Source of the DNA: Siphonodentalium dalli
Lineage: Eukaryota; Mollusca; Scaphopoda; Gadilida; Siphonodentaliidae
Assembly: GCA_032622095.1 (NCBI GenBank)
Contig: CP136069.1
Coordinates: forward strand, 18,177,326 to 18,241,325
DNA: 64,000 nt
Direction: 5' to 3'
Shown in pieces: positions 38,151 to 50,078 of the stretch. Position numbers and translations under genes: made by a program. Under the pieces are notes generated by a model. The model searched no databases. It worked only from the letters and a program-made list of their open reading frames with translations, and had not been told where the DNA came from. Position 1 is the stretch's first letter. Each line of letters opens with the position of its first letter.

Positions 38151-39667
38151 ACATTAGTGTAAACAATATTTAATTTCTCAAGTAGGCACATGAATACTAA
38201 TATAACATACACAAACAGACATTAGAGATAAAGGGATCTGGCAGTAAGCCTTATTCGTGGCCATTTCCGCGATATAAAATTGCTTTATATTTTTTGGTCT
38301 CGAGTGATGAATTGTCTGCTCCACAAACACCCGCGAGCATATCCGTTGCTGATTGCCGCAAGTCAGTTAAATCGTTTGGTTATATCTATGAACTTTTGGA
38401 GTGACATGAAAATGACTGTATTTTCACTGTACGTTAAATTAACCGATCCATTAAGTAAAGTGTTCACATTTAATGTCATAATAGGATCCACAAAACAGTT
38501 ATCTCTCTCTATCTCTATATCTCTTTCTCTCTTTTTCTCTCTTTCTCTCCCTTGTAAATCGGACAGTGAAGTAAAAAAATGTTCGGCGGTCTCCAATTCC
38601 CCACAATCGCAGAATGGATTATTATTTAGGTGATTACAAAACAGGTCATATTTCAAGTTACTGCAGTAGGTTCTGAGACGAGTGGTAGATTTGACTCGGT
38701 CTTGTAAACGTTGTATAACAATATGATGGTATGTTATTGCGATTTTTGGAGATATATCTCTTGAATTCTGATACTGAGTCACAACTTTTTGCTTCTGGTG
38801 GAAGGCTGTTCCATAGTTTTACGGTGGCTGGCAGGAATGATTTCTCATATCTAGTCGCAAGAAAACGGGGTCACCTGATGCATTTTTGTCTGAAATCGTA
38901 AATGGTTTGGCTTACAGATGCCGGAGGGACAAGTGTATATAAGTAAGGAGGCGTGTCTCGCTTAAGCATTTTGAAAAATTGAATAAGTTTTGCTTTTTCT
39001 ATTCTGCTCGAAAGTGTGTTCCAGCCGGTTTCTCGTAATACAGATTTCTTAATACAGCTTCTAGTTGTCCCTGTGACCAATCGCACGGCTTCGTATTGGA
39101 TGTCATCGAGATGGCTTGAATCCTCATCTGTATTAGTATCCCATACTGAGGAAGTATATTCCATTACTGGATAGATGTAATATAAATATATGCGTTCCAG
39201 GGTTCTCCTGTCCAAAATGAATTTATACTTCCTCAGTATATAAAGTCGAATTGCAGCTCGATTTTCAACAATAGTATATATGTCAGAGTTGCCAAAGATG
39301 ATAAAACATCCAAATTCCTCTCATTGGTACCCTTAAGTGCTCTAGAATAGTACAGACCAATTCTTGCCCTATATATGAGTCATAATATCAGTCATTGTTA
39401 TATGAAATTATGAGAAAATGTCGAACCCGATAGTATGGAGCACATAGGACAAGCATCGGTCCGTACCACAAGCAGTGGTCGCAGGAGGTGGGGACGGAAC
39501 AAGCGAAGCGAACATCCACGTCCATATCACGAAGGTATCTGTGGAACAAACAATTCAGCAATGAGATAACAATAATGTGCATAATTATGAAAACATATCA
39601 TGTAAACTAGCCGTTTATACGGATTTCTCTCTCTCACTCTCTCTCTCTCTCTCGCTCTCTCTCTCTC
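38151..39667 (-). pseudogene. LINE fragment copy 2 inside the minisatellite
   Basis: Nearly identical to copy 1 and in the same orientation, offset by about 11.14 kb at its left edge. Minus-strand frames read 'MDRRTLERIYLYYIYPVMEY', 'LDDIQYEAVRLVTGTTRSC' and 'TLVPPASVSQTIYDFRQK' (38871-39215). The next piece (38363-38782) includes 'RLRTYCSNLKYDLFCNHL' and the Cys motif 'CDCGELETAEHFF'. It retains ~130 bp absent from copy 1 (about 38461-38593, with a CT-rich run) and lacks the copy 1 insertion. The catalytic palm is absent, so it cannot encode an active enzyme. Confidence 0.9.
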
Positions 39668-40650
39668 GTCGTGGGGGTGTGACACACTCATATATGCGGA
39701 GTTACATTGACTGCAAGTAGGTGGCTAGAGGGTCGTTGTGGGGGTGTGACACACTCATATATGCGGAGTTACATTGAATACAAATATGTGGTTAGAGGGT
39801 CGTAGTGGGGTGTGACACACTCATATATGCGGAGTTACATTGACTGCAAGTAGGTGGCTAGAGGGTCGTTGTGGGGGTGTGACACACTCATATATGCGGA
39901 GTTACATTGAATACAAATATGTGGTTAGAGGGTCGTAGTGGGGTGTGACACACTCATATATGCGGAGTTACATTGACTTCAAGGAGGTCGCTAGAGTGTC
40001 GTATTGGATGGGTGGAGATACCCAGATATGCGGAGTTACATTGCCTGCAAGTAGTTGGCTAGAGGGTTGTCGTGGGGGTGTGACACACTCATATATGCGG
40101 AGTTATATTGGCTTGAAGGAGGTGGCTAGAGGGTCGTCGTGGGGGTTATACTGATATATTAGGAGTTATATTGTCTTCAGGAAGGTGACTAGAGTGTTGT
40201 CGTGGGAGGGGGTGACGCAGTCATGTGCGGAGTTACATTGTTTTCATGGAGGCAACTGGTCTCGTCGTGGACGGGCCTGTGACACATTCACATATGCAGA
40301 GTTACATCGTTTTCATGAAGGTGACTATAAAGTATCGTCGTGGGGACGGGGTGTGACCGTGACACACTCATATATCGGAGTTACATTATATCGTCGTGGG
40401 GGCGTGTGATACACTTATATATGCGAAGTTACAATGGCTTCAGGGATGTGACTTAGGGATCGTCATGGGGAGACACACTCATATATGTCGACATACATTT
40501 TCTTCAGGAAGGTGACTAAGGGATCTTCGTCGGGGTGACGCACTCATATATGCGGAGTTACATTGACTTCAAGGAGGTGGCTAGAGGGTCGCCGTGGGGT
40601 GTGACACACTCATATATGCGGAGTTCCACTGGCTTCAGGAAGGTCCCTGT
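39668..40650. repeat. Right edge of the 67-bp minisatellite
   Basis: Begins with clean units and becomes progressively diverged and irregular in length by 40,100-40,650, with 'ggcttcaggaaggtgac' variants like those at the left edge. The mirror pattern, uniform centre and worn edges, fits turnover by unequal exchange. Confidence 0.9.
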
Positions 40651-41400
40651 AACCAGCCGTGAGAACGTGCACATTAAAATGTCAAACAGACCCGACAGTA
40701 TCCAACCCCTTGTACCACGGCGCTGTGACTAGACATGAGAACATACACATGAAATGTTCAAACCGGACAGTGTTGCATGCAATATAAGTATTCGCACACC
40801 CCAACCCCTGTGCCACCCCTCTGTGACGATGTGATTAGCATTGATGACATGCACATGATATAATCAAATAGACCAGACAGTCTCCCATCTTTATTTCTTG
40901 TTGCTGATTGTTCTCGGTATACAGTTGTACCATTGACACAAGCCAATAGATATTGGGCTGGTTTGATCCGATTCGAAGCTGGTTTACTACGATTTCATAT
41001 GATAACAAAGAAAAGCAATGATAATTTCGGGCTAGCATTCACTCATATTGGTAAACCAATTGACACAGTGAAATCCAACTTTCCCGAGTTAAACTCCCCC
41101 TTCGGTCGAAATAACAATCGGATACCTATTATTATCATCAACCACCTGGGGGACGGACACAACGGTTATTTCTATAGCCCCCCCCCCCCACCCTCGACTT
41201 GTCGGGGGACAAATATAGGATTAAGTCGTAATGGGATTAATTATCAGATACATTACCGAAGCTAATCTTTATTGACTCTACAAATAAATATAAGACAAGT
41301 GAGTGTGTACATAATGTGACGCGAGTGTGAGAACAATATTAAGGTATTTCCAGTTTAATCAATTCTTAACTAAATACTCACTGACTATTAGTTCGCACAA
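40651..41400. other. Stretch without recognisable gene
   Basis: Short overlapping frames on both strands show no domain. A C run is present at about 41179. No supported feature. Confidence 0.35.
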
Positions 41401-41820
41401 TTAACCCTTTACCCAACAGAACGGCCCTGTGCCAATGCATTATATTATATATGCGAGTCGACCATAGGTCGCCTCGCATATATAAGAGAATGCATTGGCT
41501 TAACACATATTAAAAATGATAAAATTTTCAAAGAATGTAGAAAAATATTATAAAAATTGTTAAAAAATGTAAGAAAAAATTAAAAAAAAAAATTAGGCCA
41601 AAGCATTCTCTTATATATGCGAGGCGATCTATGGTCGATTCGCATATATAAGAGAATGCATTGGCACAGGGCATAACTGTAACCATCAAAATGTGGTCAA
41701 TGAACCGGTTCCAATGATATCCATATGCGTATGGTGTTATTGAGACAGACGGAATATATTTTAGGCTGTTGAAGCTTTATTTGGGCGTTTTTTTGGCCGT
41801 TTTGTTGGGTAAAGGGTTAA
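41401..41820 (-). mobile_element. TTAA MITE, type A, with two hairpin modules (reverse orientation)
   Basis: Bounded by TTAA and inverted ends 'ccctttacccaacagaacg' / 'gttgggtaaaggg'. TTAA duplication with a CCCTTT-type terminus matches the piggyBac superfamily by established criteria. It contains two 69-bp near-perfect palindromes (41431-41499 and 41597-41665) in opposite orientation, separated by AT-rich sequence. A ~130-bp subterminal block with 'ataactgtaaccatcaaaat' lies on the right, whereas elements at 46475, 50079 and 62398 have it on the left, so this copy is inverted relative to them. No transposase. Confidence 0.9.
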
Positions 41821-42320
41821 CTAGTCTTTTTGAAAAGCCAACGAAAATCCTATATCGGAATTACGTCTCAAGAACTCTCTTTTAAAATTATGTTCTGTAT
41901 TGAAGGGATTGCCTTAATTCCATTGGGGAGTGGCGCAGACTGCGCGAAATTTCATTGGTTTATATCAGATCACGACAGAGATCAGAGGTCAAAGACGTGT
42001 TGACAAATTCCCCACGCATTGTCAAACTCAACTATTGTTGGAAAACTGAATATAGGCGATGTATTCATAATTCATTTTAGTGATGGCAATATAGGAGAAA
42101 CCATCTTCGCAGATGTTCCAGTTTTTTATCAGTCAACGATATTCATGACTCAATATTCTTTCCCATCTAGTTGTATATTCTATTTCTAATAGCTACGATT
42201 CTCACAAACATTTACTACCAAAAGAATGCACTTCATATTTGGAAACGGTTTATTACGTCATGTTGGGAATGAGAAATGAAATATTATGGAAACTTCTAGA
42301 GACGTAATTCCAATATAATT
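41821..42320. other. Stretch without recognisable feature
   Basis: No supported gene or repeat. Confidence 0.3.
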
Positions 42321-43460
42321 AACTACTACTGATAAGTATTACGGAGATCTGATAATAAAGAGAATAATTACTTCATTGAACTGGTGATGTGAAATAATTC
42401 ACGAGAGGCAGTGACGTTGTACAAACACGACAGCGCATTGCATTACAAAATAGTCCCTGCTCGAATTAATTATTTCACGTCACCAGTTCAATCAAGTGAT
42501 TGTTCTGTTTAGTATATTCCACTATAAACATGTTATTAAACAGAACTTCGAATAATACAGCCATTACACACATAACGCATACATTTCGATAGCGCGTATG
42601 AATACATAGCGCTAGTTAAAGTGGCATAATTCACCAGTGAATTTATCGTTTATAATCACTCGAGAAATGAAGGTAAATCACACATAGGAATGCTATAAAC
42701 TCGCAAAAATAATAACTACTGATAATAATTACGGAGATCTGATAGTAATCGAATTAACGATACCAATTCCAAAGGCTGGCGAATGAATATTTCAGTAATT
42801 ATCCCATTGCTAGGCACACGCAACTCATAACAGACAAATCGCACGGGCGCTTCAAAGTGGGAACAGACCGTGTTGTTTCGGACATATCTATTCACATTCA
42901 ACGGCGATTAGTTCATGTTAATCATGTTGTTGGGCGTGGCTAACCGGCTGTTGTGTCCAATCGCGGCCAGCGCACGGATTGTGCGTCGTGGTCAAAACAC
43001 GCTCAACGGCACATTTCCTGTTGATTGCATTATGTGGGATCAATTGCGCTCTAAGTCGGTCAGAGGACGCGAATAGTTCTTTACCAGAATAAATCTCGTC
43101 TTCGATTCGATTGATTCTGGTAAAGAACAATTATTGTGCTCTAACCATTACGAATAGCTTAATTTTTTCGCAGAAATGACGAGATTACGAGTCCGTTTGC
43201 ATGTGAGACAATCGTGCTTGTCACAGTAATATAGTAATCGCCGTAAGTTGATATGATTCTGTTTGTCCTGATTATGTTTTACTTAATTATGTTGTTATTA
43301 GTTCACAGTCAGTGGTATAGCTCGATCGTTAAACGTAATCATGCTTGGATTCTCGAAACACTATTCTTATTTACGGATGTATAGAAAAACGACAAATGAT
43401 ATAAAGAACACACTTTCTAGTGACGTGGTACCCTATTCGTAATACTTATCAGTAGTAGTT
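42321..43460. mobile_element. 1.14-kb inverted-repeat element
   Basis: Perfect 23-bp ends: 'aactactactgataagtatt' plus 'acg' at 42321-42343 and its complement at 43438-43460. A diverged direct copy of the left end plus its inner sequence ('acggagatctgata') sits inside at about 42712-42745. Two internal inverted repeats are visible: 'gaactggtgatgtgaaataa' with 'ttatttcacgtcaccagttc' (about 42376 and 42468), and 'gttctttaccagaat' with 'attctggtaaagaac' (about 43076 and 43114). No transposase is visible and no target duplication could be fixed. Confidence 0.65.
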
Positions 43461-44697
43461 GATTGTACGAAATATTTCCATTAAGATAATGCAATCTGAC
43501 GAGTTTGTCTTGGAACTATAGTAAAGACACTTTGAGTCATAGTGTGTGCAGACTATTGATAATCATGGATGAACGCATATGTACGGATGTTTCAGCAGAG
43601 TGAGGTCATGAATTTGTATAGATAACTAAAATACATTAACGGGACTCAAGGCTTTCTAAGAGAGACCATACGACGTGGAATATGGATATAAATCATCACA
43701 AAGAAGTGCATGAAAAAATAGATTGACTCTGTTATTATCATTATTAATAACTCTTCAATAATGAAATTTCGCACGTCAAAACCATTGTTATGTAAACATT
43801 ACTGTTACAGTGGAATTACCGATAAATGTCCATCATTCCAATACGATACCAAGGTATAACCAAAACTTGACGATAAACATTGAAATTATTCTGAAAAGCA
43901 TATTCAGACTAAAATATTTTTTAACTTTCGACAGGATTAGTGATGTTCAAGTTTTTAAAAAAATAACTGAAACAGATTGTTTGTTTACATAACAATGGTT
44001 TCAGCACGCGACATTTAAGTGCTGAGAACTATCAATAATGAATATATGAACAAAGTTTATCTATTTCTCCATGATGGTTTTTATAGTGGTGATGATTCAC
44101 AGACTTGTATTACAAATATACTGTTTTGCACATTTACCCACTGCGGTAGCCTTGTGTTCCTTTAAATGAATAGCGAAAATGAGAGCAGGTGAAACATTAT
44201 TGTGACAAAATCAATTCAATAAATATACAAATTGCACAAATCAATTCTTCTTTTTTTTACGAAAATAAGATACGGACTATATACATTGACGGAATCCACA
44301 TGTAGTGTTTACCTATAATACATGTAGTGTTTACCTATAATACATTTAGTGTGCGTTCTAAACTCTCCGTTAATCGAACATGTGATAGTCAGAAAATGTT
44401 AAGGAACAGATCAGGTTTGCCTGAAATGAGACACACGTAGTTTGATACAGGTAATTCAAAATAAAATCCAAACCAATACGCCACAGCTTGGACAACTCGG
44501 ACACCGTTAGTTATAGTCACCAAGTTAGTCTAATCTGTGAAGGTCAAGATCCATGGTATATGAGGTCATAGATCTGATAGACAATGTCGCGGAATAATTA
44601 TCCAATCAAGGGATTTTACGTCTTGTGCCGCTAGCAAATATCGCGGAGACCCCGTATGAAATAACATAACGTCATGGCGAACATGACTGCAGATCTT
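43461..44697. other. Stretch without recognisable gene
   Basis: Apart from a ~21-bp tandem repeat of 'catgtagtgtttacctataa' at about 44300-44346, nothing is supported. Confidence 0.35.
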
Positions 44698-45066
44698 AGT
44701 GAACGTTCAGACGACCACGATTCAATCGTAAGTGGACGGATTTCCGTCGTGGGAAGTAACCGATAGTTAGACTGCGCATGCTCACGTCAATATCGCAAGT
44801 AAAAAAATAATATCAAGCACTGTTTGATTTAAGATTCTAAATCGTGGCGTATCCTTGGATACCTCCACTTGCGACGTAATCGCAGTCGTGTGTACGTAAA
44901 AATCGTGGCCGGAGAGATCGCAGGGTAGTCAATCACATGCTTACGAACAACCCACGGTATCATCATATACGACGATATCGCAATCGTGTGAACAATCTAT
45001 CCACGATTGTGTTGGGCCCGATTCCTCCACGGGCGATTGAATCGTGGTCGTCTGGACGTTCACCTA
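44698..45066. mobile_element. 369-bp MITE with 'gtgaacgttcagacgacc' ends
   Basis: The left end 'gtgaacgttcagacgaccac' plus 'gattcaatcg' is matched on the right by 'cgattgaatcgtggtcgtct' plus 'ggacgttcac'. Flanks read 'ctta' and 'ctag', so a 3-bp duplication (TTA/CTA) is possible but imperfect, which would fit PIF/Harbinger. Internal words 'cgcaatcgtgtgaac' and 'aaatcgtgg' echo the ends. No coding region. Confidence 0.7.
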
Positions 45067-45543
45067 GATATTGATCAGTTGGTGCTCTAGACATTGTCAA
45101 CGGAGATTGTGTTCAATTGATGTTGAAATATAAAATGTGGATAAACTCCACATAAAGCGGAGTGTTCCTTGTTACGAACGAGTATGGTCCGCATGTAACC
45201 CTTCGTATACTAAATACTCATTGGTGAGCAGCTATCAGTTAGAAAAATGTTCAGATAATAAGTTCAACAAATGTTTTGTTGAAATTATTATCTGAATATT
45301 TCCCTCAATATATAGGACTCCTTCTTGCATTTTTATTATCTGTCGTCTGCTCATATTTTCTGAACACCCCTCCAAATGAATAATAGACCATTCCAATGTA
45401 TATTGTTATGACTGAATGGGAGAATCCATTTAGTATAGAAAGGGTTAGCGCTGACTTATCAATCTAGCAACTTAGTGACACAATGTGTATGAGGTAGAAT
45501 CCTAATGCCCAATAATTCGCAGACAAAATGTTCATAAATGTTT
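45067..45543. other. Stretch without recognisable gene
   Basis: A short hairpin-like pair around 'cagataataagttcaacaaa' and 'tttgttgaaattattatctg' (about 45253-45297) is the only structure noted. Confidence 0.35.
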
Positions 45544-45758
45544 TTAACCCGTTCAGTGCCAAGTCCGATTTTTGTATCAACACATAATTCCTTGATCATT
45601 TTTCAAATTTAGTGATTATAATAATGGGATACATTGATGGAAAGAGCTATTAGAGCTATTTCCATCAATGTATCACATTATTATAATCAATAAATTTGAA
45701 AAATGATCAAGGAAATATGGGTTGATACAAAAATCGGATTTGGCACTGAAAAGATTAA
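45544..45758. mobile_element. TTAA MITE, type B, without hairpin module
   Basis: TTAA on both ends. The left terminus 'cccgttcagtgccaagtccg' plus 'atttttgtatcaac' is matched by the right terminus 'gttgatacaaaaatcggatt' plus 'tggcactga'. The whole 215 bp is one palindrome meeting near 'agagctattagagctatt'. It has the same ends as the 850-bp element at 51728-52577 but lacks the 69-bp hairpin modules, so it serves as the simple form. Confidence 0.85.
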
Positions 45759-46474
45759 AAAGGTCAATAGGCATCAGGAAAACCGGCAGATGAGATTCTT
45801 TAAGATTATGCTGATGTGCACAAAACAATGTCTCTTGATGCAGCGCATATCTTAACATTCAATCTTTGACTATAAAACCGACATTGACAGAGTCCAAATC
45901 CATCATCCCAAATTCCATTGAAACTACACACAGCTGAACAAAATATCCCAAATTCCTGAAGAATCAATTCAACAACTAGTCTACTGCAGCATGGGCAAGA
46001 TTTCTTTCAGAACACATTGTCCCAAGAAAAATTCTCGAAAACAGCAACAACCATGTCATTCCTCCAATAATCGCTCGCGTCTGGTATATGTTATATTGAG
46101 TTATCCCGCCTGGTCCACATCCATTCTCCAATGTTAACAATCACCTGACACAAGTCGGAATTGGTCGTGGTTTCGTAGAGTCATTATTATGTTGTGAGAT
46201 CCCAGAGGCGAAAAAACTAGACACCGATAAATCAACGCCAATTGGCGATTGTGTTCATGTTATTGGGGCGAGGTCGATTTACATTTCATCATAAATATAT
46301 CCTTCATGGCTTCCGTTATTGACACCAGGATCGCTATCGTTCAGTCACATTTACCAGGTGGGTTTATAATATAGTCCATGTGGTCTATACCAAGCGCGAC
46401 TCACCAACCATGGTAAGTGTGGTCGTGGTTTGCTTTAACCTCGATGTACTTAATACTCATTGACTCAGGAAATA
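45759..46474. other. Stretch without recognisable gene
   Basis: No supported gene, RNA or repeat. Confidence 0.3.
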
Positions 46475-46841
46475 TTAACCCTTTACCCAACAGAACGCCC
46501 AGAAACGCCCTAACAGCCTAAATTATCTTCGGTCTGTCTCAATAAAACCATGGAAATATGGGTATCATTGGAACCGGCTCATTGAGCACATTGTGATAGT
46601 TACAGTTATGCCCTGTGCCAATGCATTCTCTTATATATGCGAGTCGACCATAGGTCGCCTCGCATATATAAGAGAATGCATTGGCCTAAAAAAAACTTTT
46701 TTTTAACACTTTTTACCATTTTTTCTCTTTAATATGTGTTAAGCCAATGCATTCTCTTATATATGCGAGGCGACCTATGGTCGACTCGCATATATAAGAG
46801 AATGCATTGGCACAGGACCGTTCTGTTGGGTAAAGGGTTAA
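46475..46841 (+). mobile_element. TTAA MITE, type A, with two hairpin modules
   Basis: A 367-bp element bounded by TTAA with 'ccctttacccaacagaacg' on the left and 'cgttctgttgggtaaaggg' on the right. A subterminal block ('gtctgtctcaataaaacca', 'cattggaaccggctcattga') sits only on the left. Modules lie at 46617-46685 and 46743-46811. It lies about 700 bp past the CCN stop codon. Confidence 0.92.
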
Positions 46842-47243
46842 GATAATACGCAGTTGTGTTATCTTGTATTATCGGCCTGTCGTCTATTTCCTTAATATCC
46901 CAGATGAATAAAGTGGTTCTGCAAATTTGCTATCATGTTGGTGGGTCGTGCTAAACTGATACGATGTTGGCAGGAAAAACTGATGCTGTTAAAAAAAGCA
47001 CCGATATCTTTTTGTAAACTTGTCAGTTTCACTGTGTTTTGCTAACCTGTGTGATTCGAGGATAAGCCATTATGTGTATAAAACATTCAAAAACATACGT
47101 TTCAAAATAATTTAAATAATGGGTGTGTTGCAAATAGACCAAGATGGCTATTTCTTTCGTTTTGTAAGCACCAGCGCAAACATTGTTTAAATATGTATAA
47201 GTATATCGGTTCTGGGATGATTCGCACATCTACTAGCTTTTGG

Positions 47244-47249
47244 TTTATT
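47244..47249 (-). promoter_or_regulatory. Candidate poly(A) signal of the CCN gene
   Basis: 'tttatt' on the plus strand reads AATAAA on the minus strand, about 305 bp past the CCN stop codon. Position is plausible for a 3' UTR, but the motif is common in AT-rich DNA. Confidence 0.3.
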
Positions 47250-47554
47250 CATCGAAATAAACTAATTACCGTGTGAAAATGACAATTTTAGAAACAATAA
47301 CGATACATTTTCATAAAATCATCATTTGCCGCACCAGCATCATAGAAAATTAGCAGGATCACTTGACCAAGGGTGGTATCACGACCAGCGACGACCACAA
47401 ACACCGTGGGCGTTATAAAACTATGAAATAAACCACCTGGTTTGTAAAAATAAACCCGACTGCTGAATATGACTGCTGGTTTTTTGTATCAAGGAACGCG
47501 GTCATATTTTGTTGATGAGTCTCGGGGTTGATCGATCGATCGGTCCTGTCTATG

Positions 47555-47815
47555 TTAAAATTCTACTGCCTCGTGTGCATAGCATTCCCGACTGCACTGA
47601 CATTTCCTGATCCAAAGAAAGTCCATTGTCTCCCGTCTGCCGCTGCTGCACTCAAATTCAACTCTCCTCATTTTCGTATATTTTGGGTAGCAACACCGAT
47701 TGCGTTTACAGTTCGTACAGAATCTGAGTGACAATTCTTTCACACTGCGGCAGTCTTGGAAATTAATCCTCTCAACACCATTACTTCTTGTTGTTGGTGT
47801 ACACTTCTTCCGACC
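47555..47815 (-). CDS. CCN: CCN-family protein, terminal exon (CT cystine-knot domain)
   Basis: Minus-strand exon of 86 codons plus stop. The acceptor is 'catacttcag' ending at 47816, followed by GGT CGG AAG in phase 0. The peptide starts 'GRKKCTPTTRSNGVE', continues with 'CRSVKELSLRFCTNC' and 'RCCYPKYTKMRRVEFEC', and ends with 'RKCQCSRECYAHEAVEF'. It holds ten cysteines in the spacing of the CCN C-terminal cystine-knot (CT) domain, including the adjacent Cys-Cys. In known CCN proteins this domain mediates dimerisation and binding to integrins and heparan sulfate. The phase matches the donor of the TSP1 exon at 56043-56248, so the separating intron is about 8.2 kb. The start at 47839 of the raw open frame is intronic and should not be used. 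Confidence 0.93.
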   Translation of the reverse strand, partial: GRKKCTPTTRSNGVERINFQDCRSVKELSLRFCTNCKRNRCCYPKYTKMRRVEFECSSGRRETMDFLWIRKCQCSRECYAHEAVEF

Positions 47816-48473
47816 CTGAAGTATGAAATAGCATTGCATTCATAAATCATTTACACACATAATATGTAGAGTAATAAAATTCACAAGACAAGAAAAGTTG
47901 GGGGTTATGATCTTCACTGTCTGTTTTGTTTTTGTCCGCATGTACTCCGATACACCAGTCTGTGACAACAAACGTGCCCTTTTCGGTATTTTATTTCAAA
48001 CGTTAATCTTGCATTTCCACAACTACCCCATTTACTGCACACAAATCAGCAGTATAAAAATATCCAGACCACTTCCGTAACTTAGGAACCCCATCAGACT
48101 CTTCATGGCCACCTAAACGAAAACGATCACCATATTTACGTAGGCTATGCTTTTCTGTTAACGTGTAGGGAAATTTCCCTCAATGATAATCAACCAATCA
48201 GCAGCCAGAATTTTTGTTTATGCTGACTCTAGTTTTCCTACACAAATTCAAGAAGCGTAATTCTATATAATTAGTTGCTTGTAACCGGGATTTGTCACCC
48301 TCTAGAGCTCGAGCGGGTGATAAATCTCAGTGTCTCCCCAGAAGAAGGGCAACAACTGTTTTGTTATCCGATTACTGAAGACAACTTCCTTGCCATTCAC
48401 GCACACGATGCTGCGCCGAGTCGTGGTACAGAAAGGGTGCTTTCTCTAGCGATTATAGTTTCAGTAACGCCGA

Positions 48474-48942
48474 TGGGGTCATTGTCACAAGGCTTCGGTC
48501 ACATTCGTAGCCAGCTTTTTTAATCGATCACAAATGTAGGCAGCTTTTCACCGGCGATCACATTCGTAGCCAGCTTTTCTAATTCCATGCTTTGTATGGC
48601 TCGATATATGACGTCATCACGTTCGTGAATAAAATATTGACGTCATGCTCCAAAACTTACTTCGTTTATCAACTTAAATTGGAATATAATTCGAGCATTC
48701 CATACGACATTGATCGGAAACCTCAGGTTATAAGATGTACCGTAATAATATCAAATTAAAAGTCAAGTTGTTTTTCATCCACCAACTGAGAAAAATGAGA
48801 TTAACCTAATCTTGTTCATTGAGCCTCACATGAATATTAAAAGCGGCTACAAATGTGATCACCACAGAAAAGCTGGCTACATTTGTGATCGATTTAAAAA
48901 GCTGGCTACGAATGTGATCAATGCCTTGTGACAATGACCCCA
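48474..48942. mobile_element. 469-bp inverted-repeat element with repeated subterminal words
   Basis: Ends 'tggggtcattgtcacaaggc' and 'gccttgtgacaatgacccca' are inverted. Each arm then carries two or three copies of 'tcacattcgtagccagcttt' or its complement. The middle has 'gacgtcatcacg' and 'gacgtcatgc'. The word 'ttcagtaac' lies near both outer flanks (about 48459 and 48948), but a clean target duplication was not identified. No coding region. Confidence 0.75.
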
Positions 48943-49444
48943 TCAGCTTCAGTAACTTCGCATCGTCCTATAATATCTATTCATATAAGTTAGTCAAGAC
49001 CTTAGGATGGTTTTGATACCGTTAATTTACCATAATTTTGGTTGTTAAATCGTTAAAATCGGTCAATGACATGTGAACCAATAAGCAATAAAGTAGGCCT
49101 ATATATTATATATATTTTGTTTACCGTACTAACGATGGTGGTATCTCTCACCTGAATCCGTTGTAGCAACAAAAAACTAACTGTTTTGTTCCTAATAAAC
49201 CCATGGAACTGGAACCGAAACTGTCATATGTTTAGAAAATCTGAACAGTTCAAAACGTTCATATAGAGAGATAATACATTTTCGATCTTATAACTTGTCT
49301 GGATTGGCTCACAACCACACCAATACTTGTTTTTGATATGCCCTAAGTTCTGGATTCTATAAAGTTTTATATATGATTATAGTATGTACGTGTGCGTGGA
49401 TATGAATACAAGCATTTATTCTATTATGTATACTGATACCTGTT

Positions 49445-49568
49445 TTAGGGGGTAGCAGGAAGACAGCCCGATAGGGCTAGGCTACCCCCGACAATATACT
49501 GCTTTACCTTATTATGTATTTCTGCCATTGTATAATTCATGTATATTGTAAATAAATTATCCTATCCT
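49445..49568 (+). mobile_element. LINE 3' end with (CCTAT)n tail
   Basis: 'gggggtagcaggaagacagc' and 'ccgatagggctaggctaccc' form a small hairpin, followed by 'tattgtaaataaattatcct' and four copies of 'cctat'. This is the layout of a LINE 3' UTR with a short-repeat tail. The rest of the element is absent. Confidence 0.55.
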
Positions 49569-50078
49569 ATCCTATTCTTCTGAAATTTGGCATATCCATA
49601 TACGGCATATCGACTTGTTCGCGAACTTTACACACGATGTTAATTTCATTACGATCTTCGCGAAAGCTATTGGGAAGTTTCAGATTTCATAAATATACAT
49701 TAATATGTGCCAATAGTCCCAAGCACATCCCCTCATAAAATACATCTATGTTGCAATAATAACCATGCAAACACACAGAAGAAATATATATGATCTAAGG
49801 AATAAGCGAACAGTCGAGTGCATGCGTCACAGACATATCTATTGCGTTGCACACCAGCAAGAATATTTTACCAACTACCTGAAGCCAAATTGCATCATAG
49901 TTTCGACAAGGATATATTGAATTACCCAGAGGTTTTGATGGAAAGGGTATAGAATAACACTTTCCCGTATTAAAGGTATCAACTCAAAAGTTCGAATATT
50001 CGTGTTAACTAAATATATGCAAATTGGCCAACTCATAGGTTTTGCGAACCCGTTGTAGTATATAAGATTAACGATTCT

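Noticed and set aside
21105-40650. Regularly spaced direct repeats resembling a CRISPR array
   Set aside because: Units of 56 and 67 bp are contiguous with no unique spacers, there are no cas genes, and the spliced exons and LINEs around them show a eukaryotic genome.
47528-47731. Plus-strand frame starting MIDRSVLSMLKF
   Set aside because: Antisense shadow of the CCN CT-domain exon.
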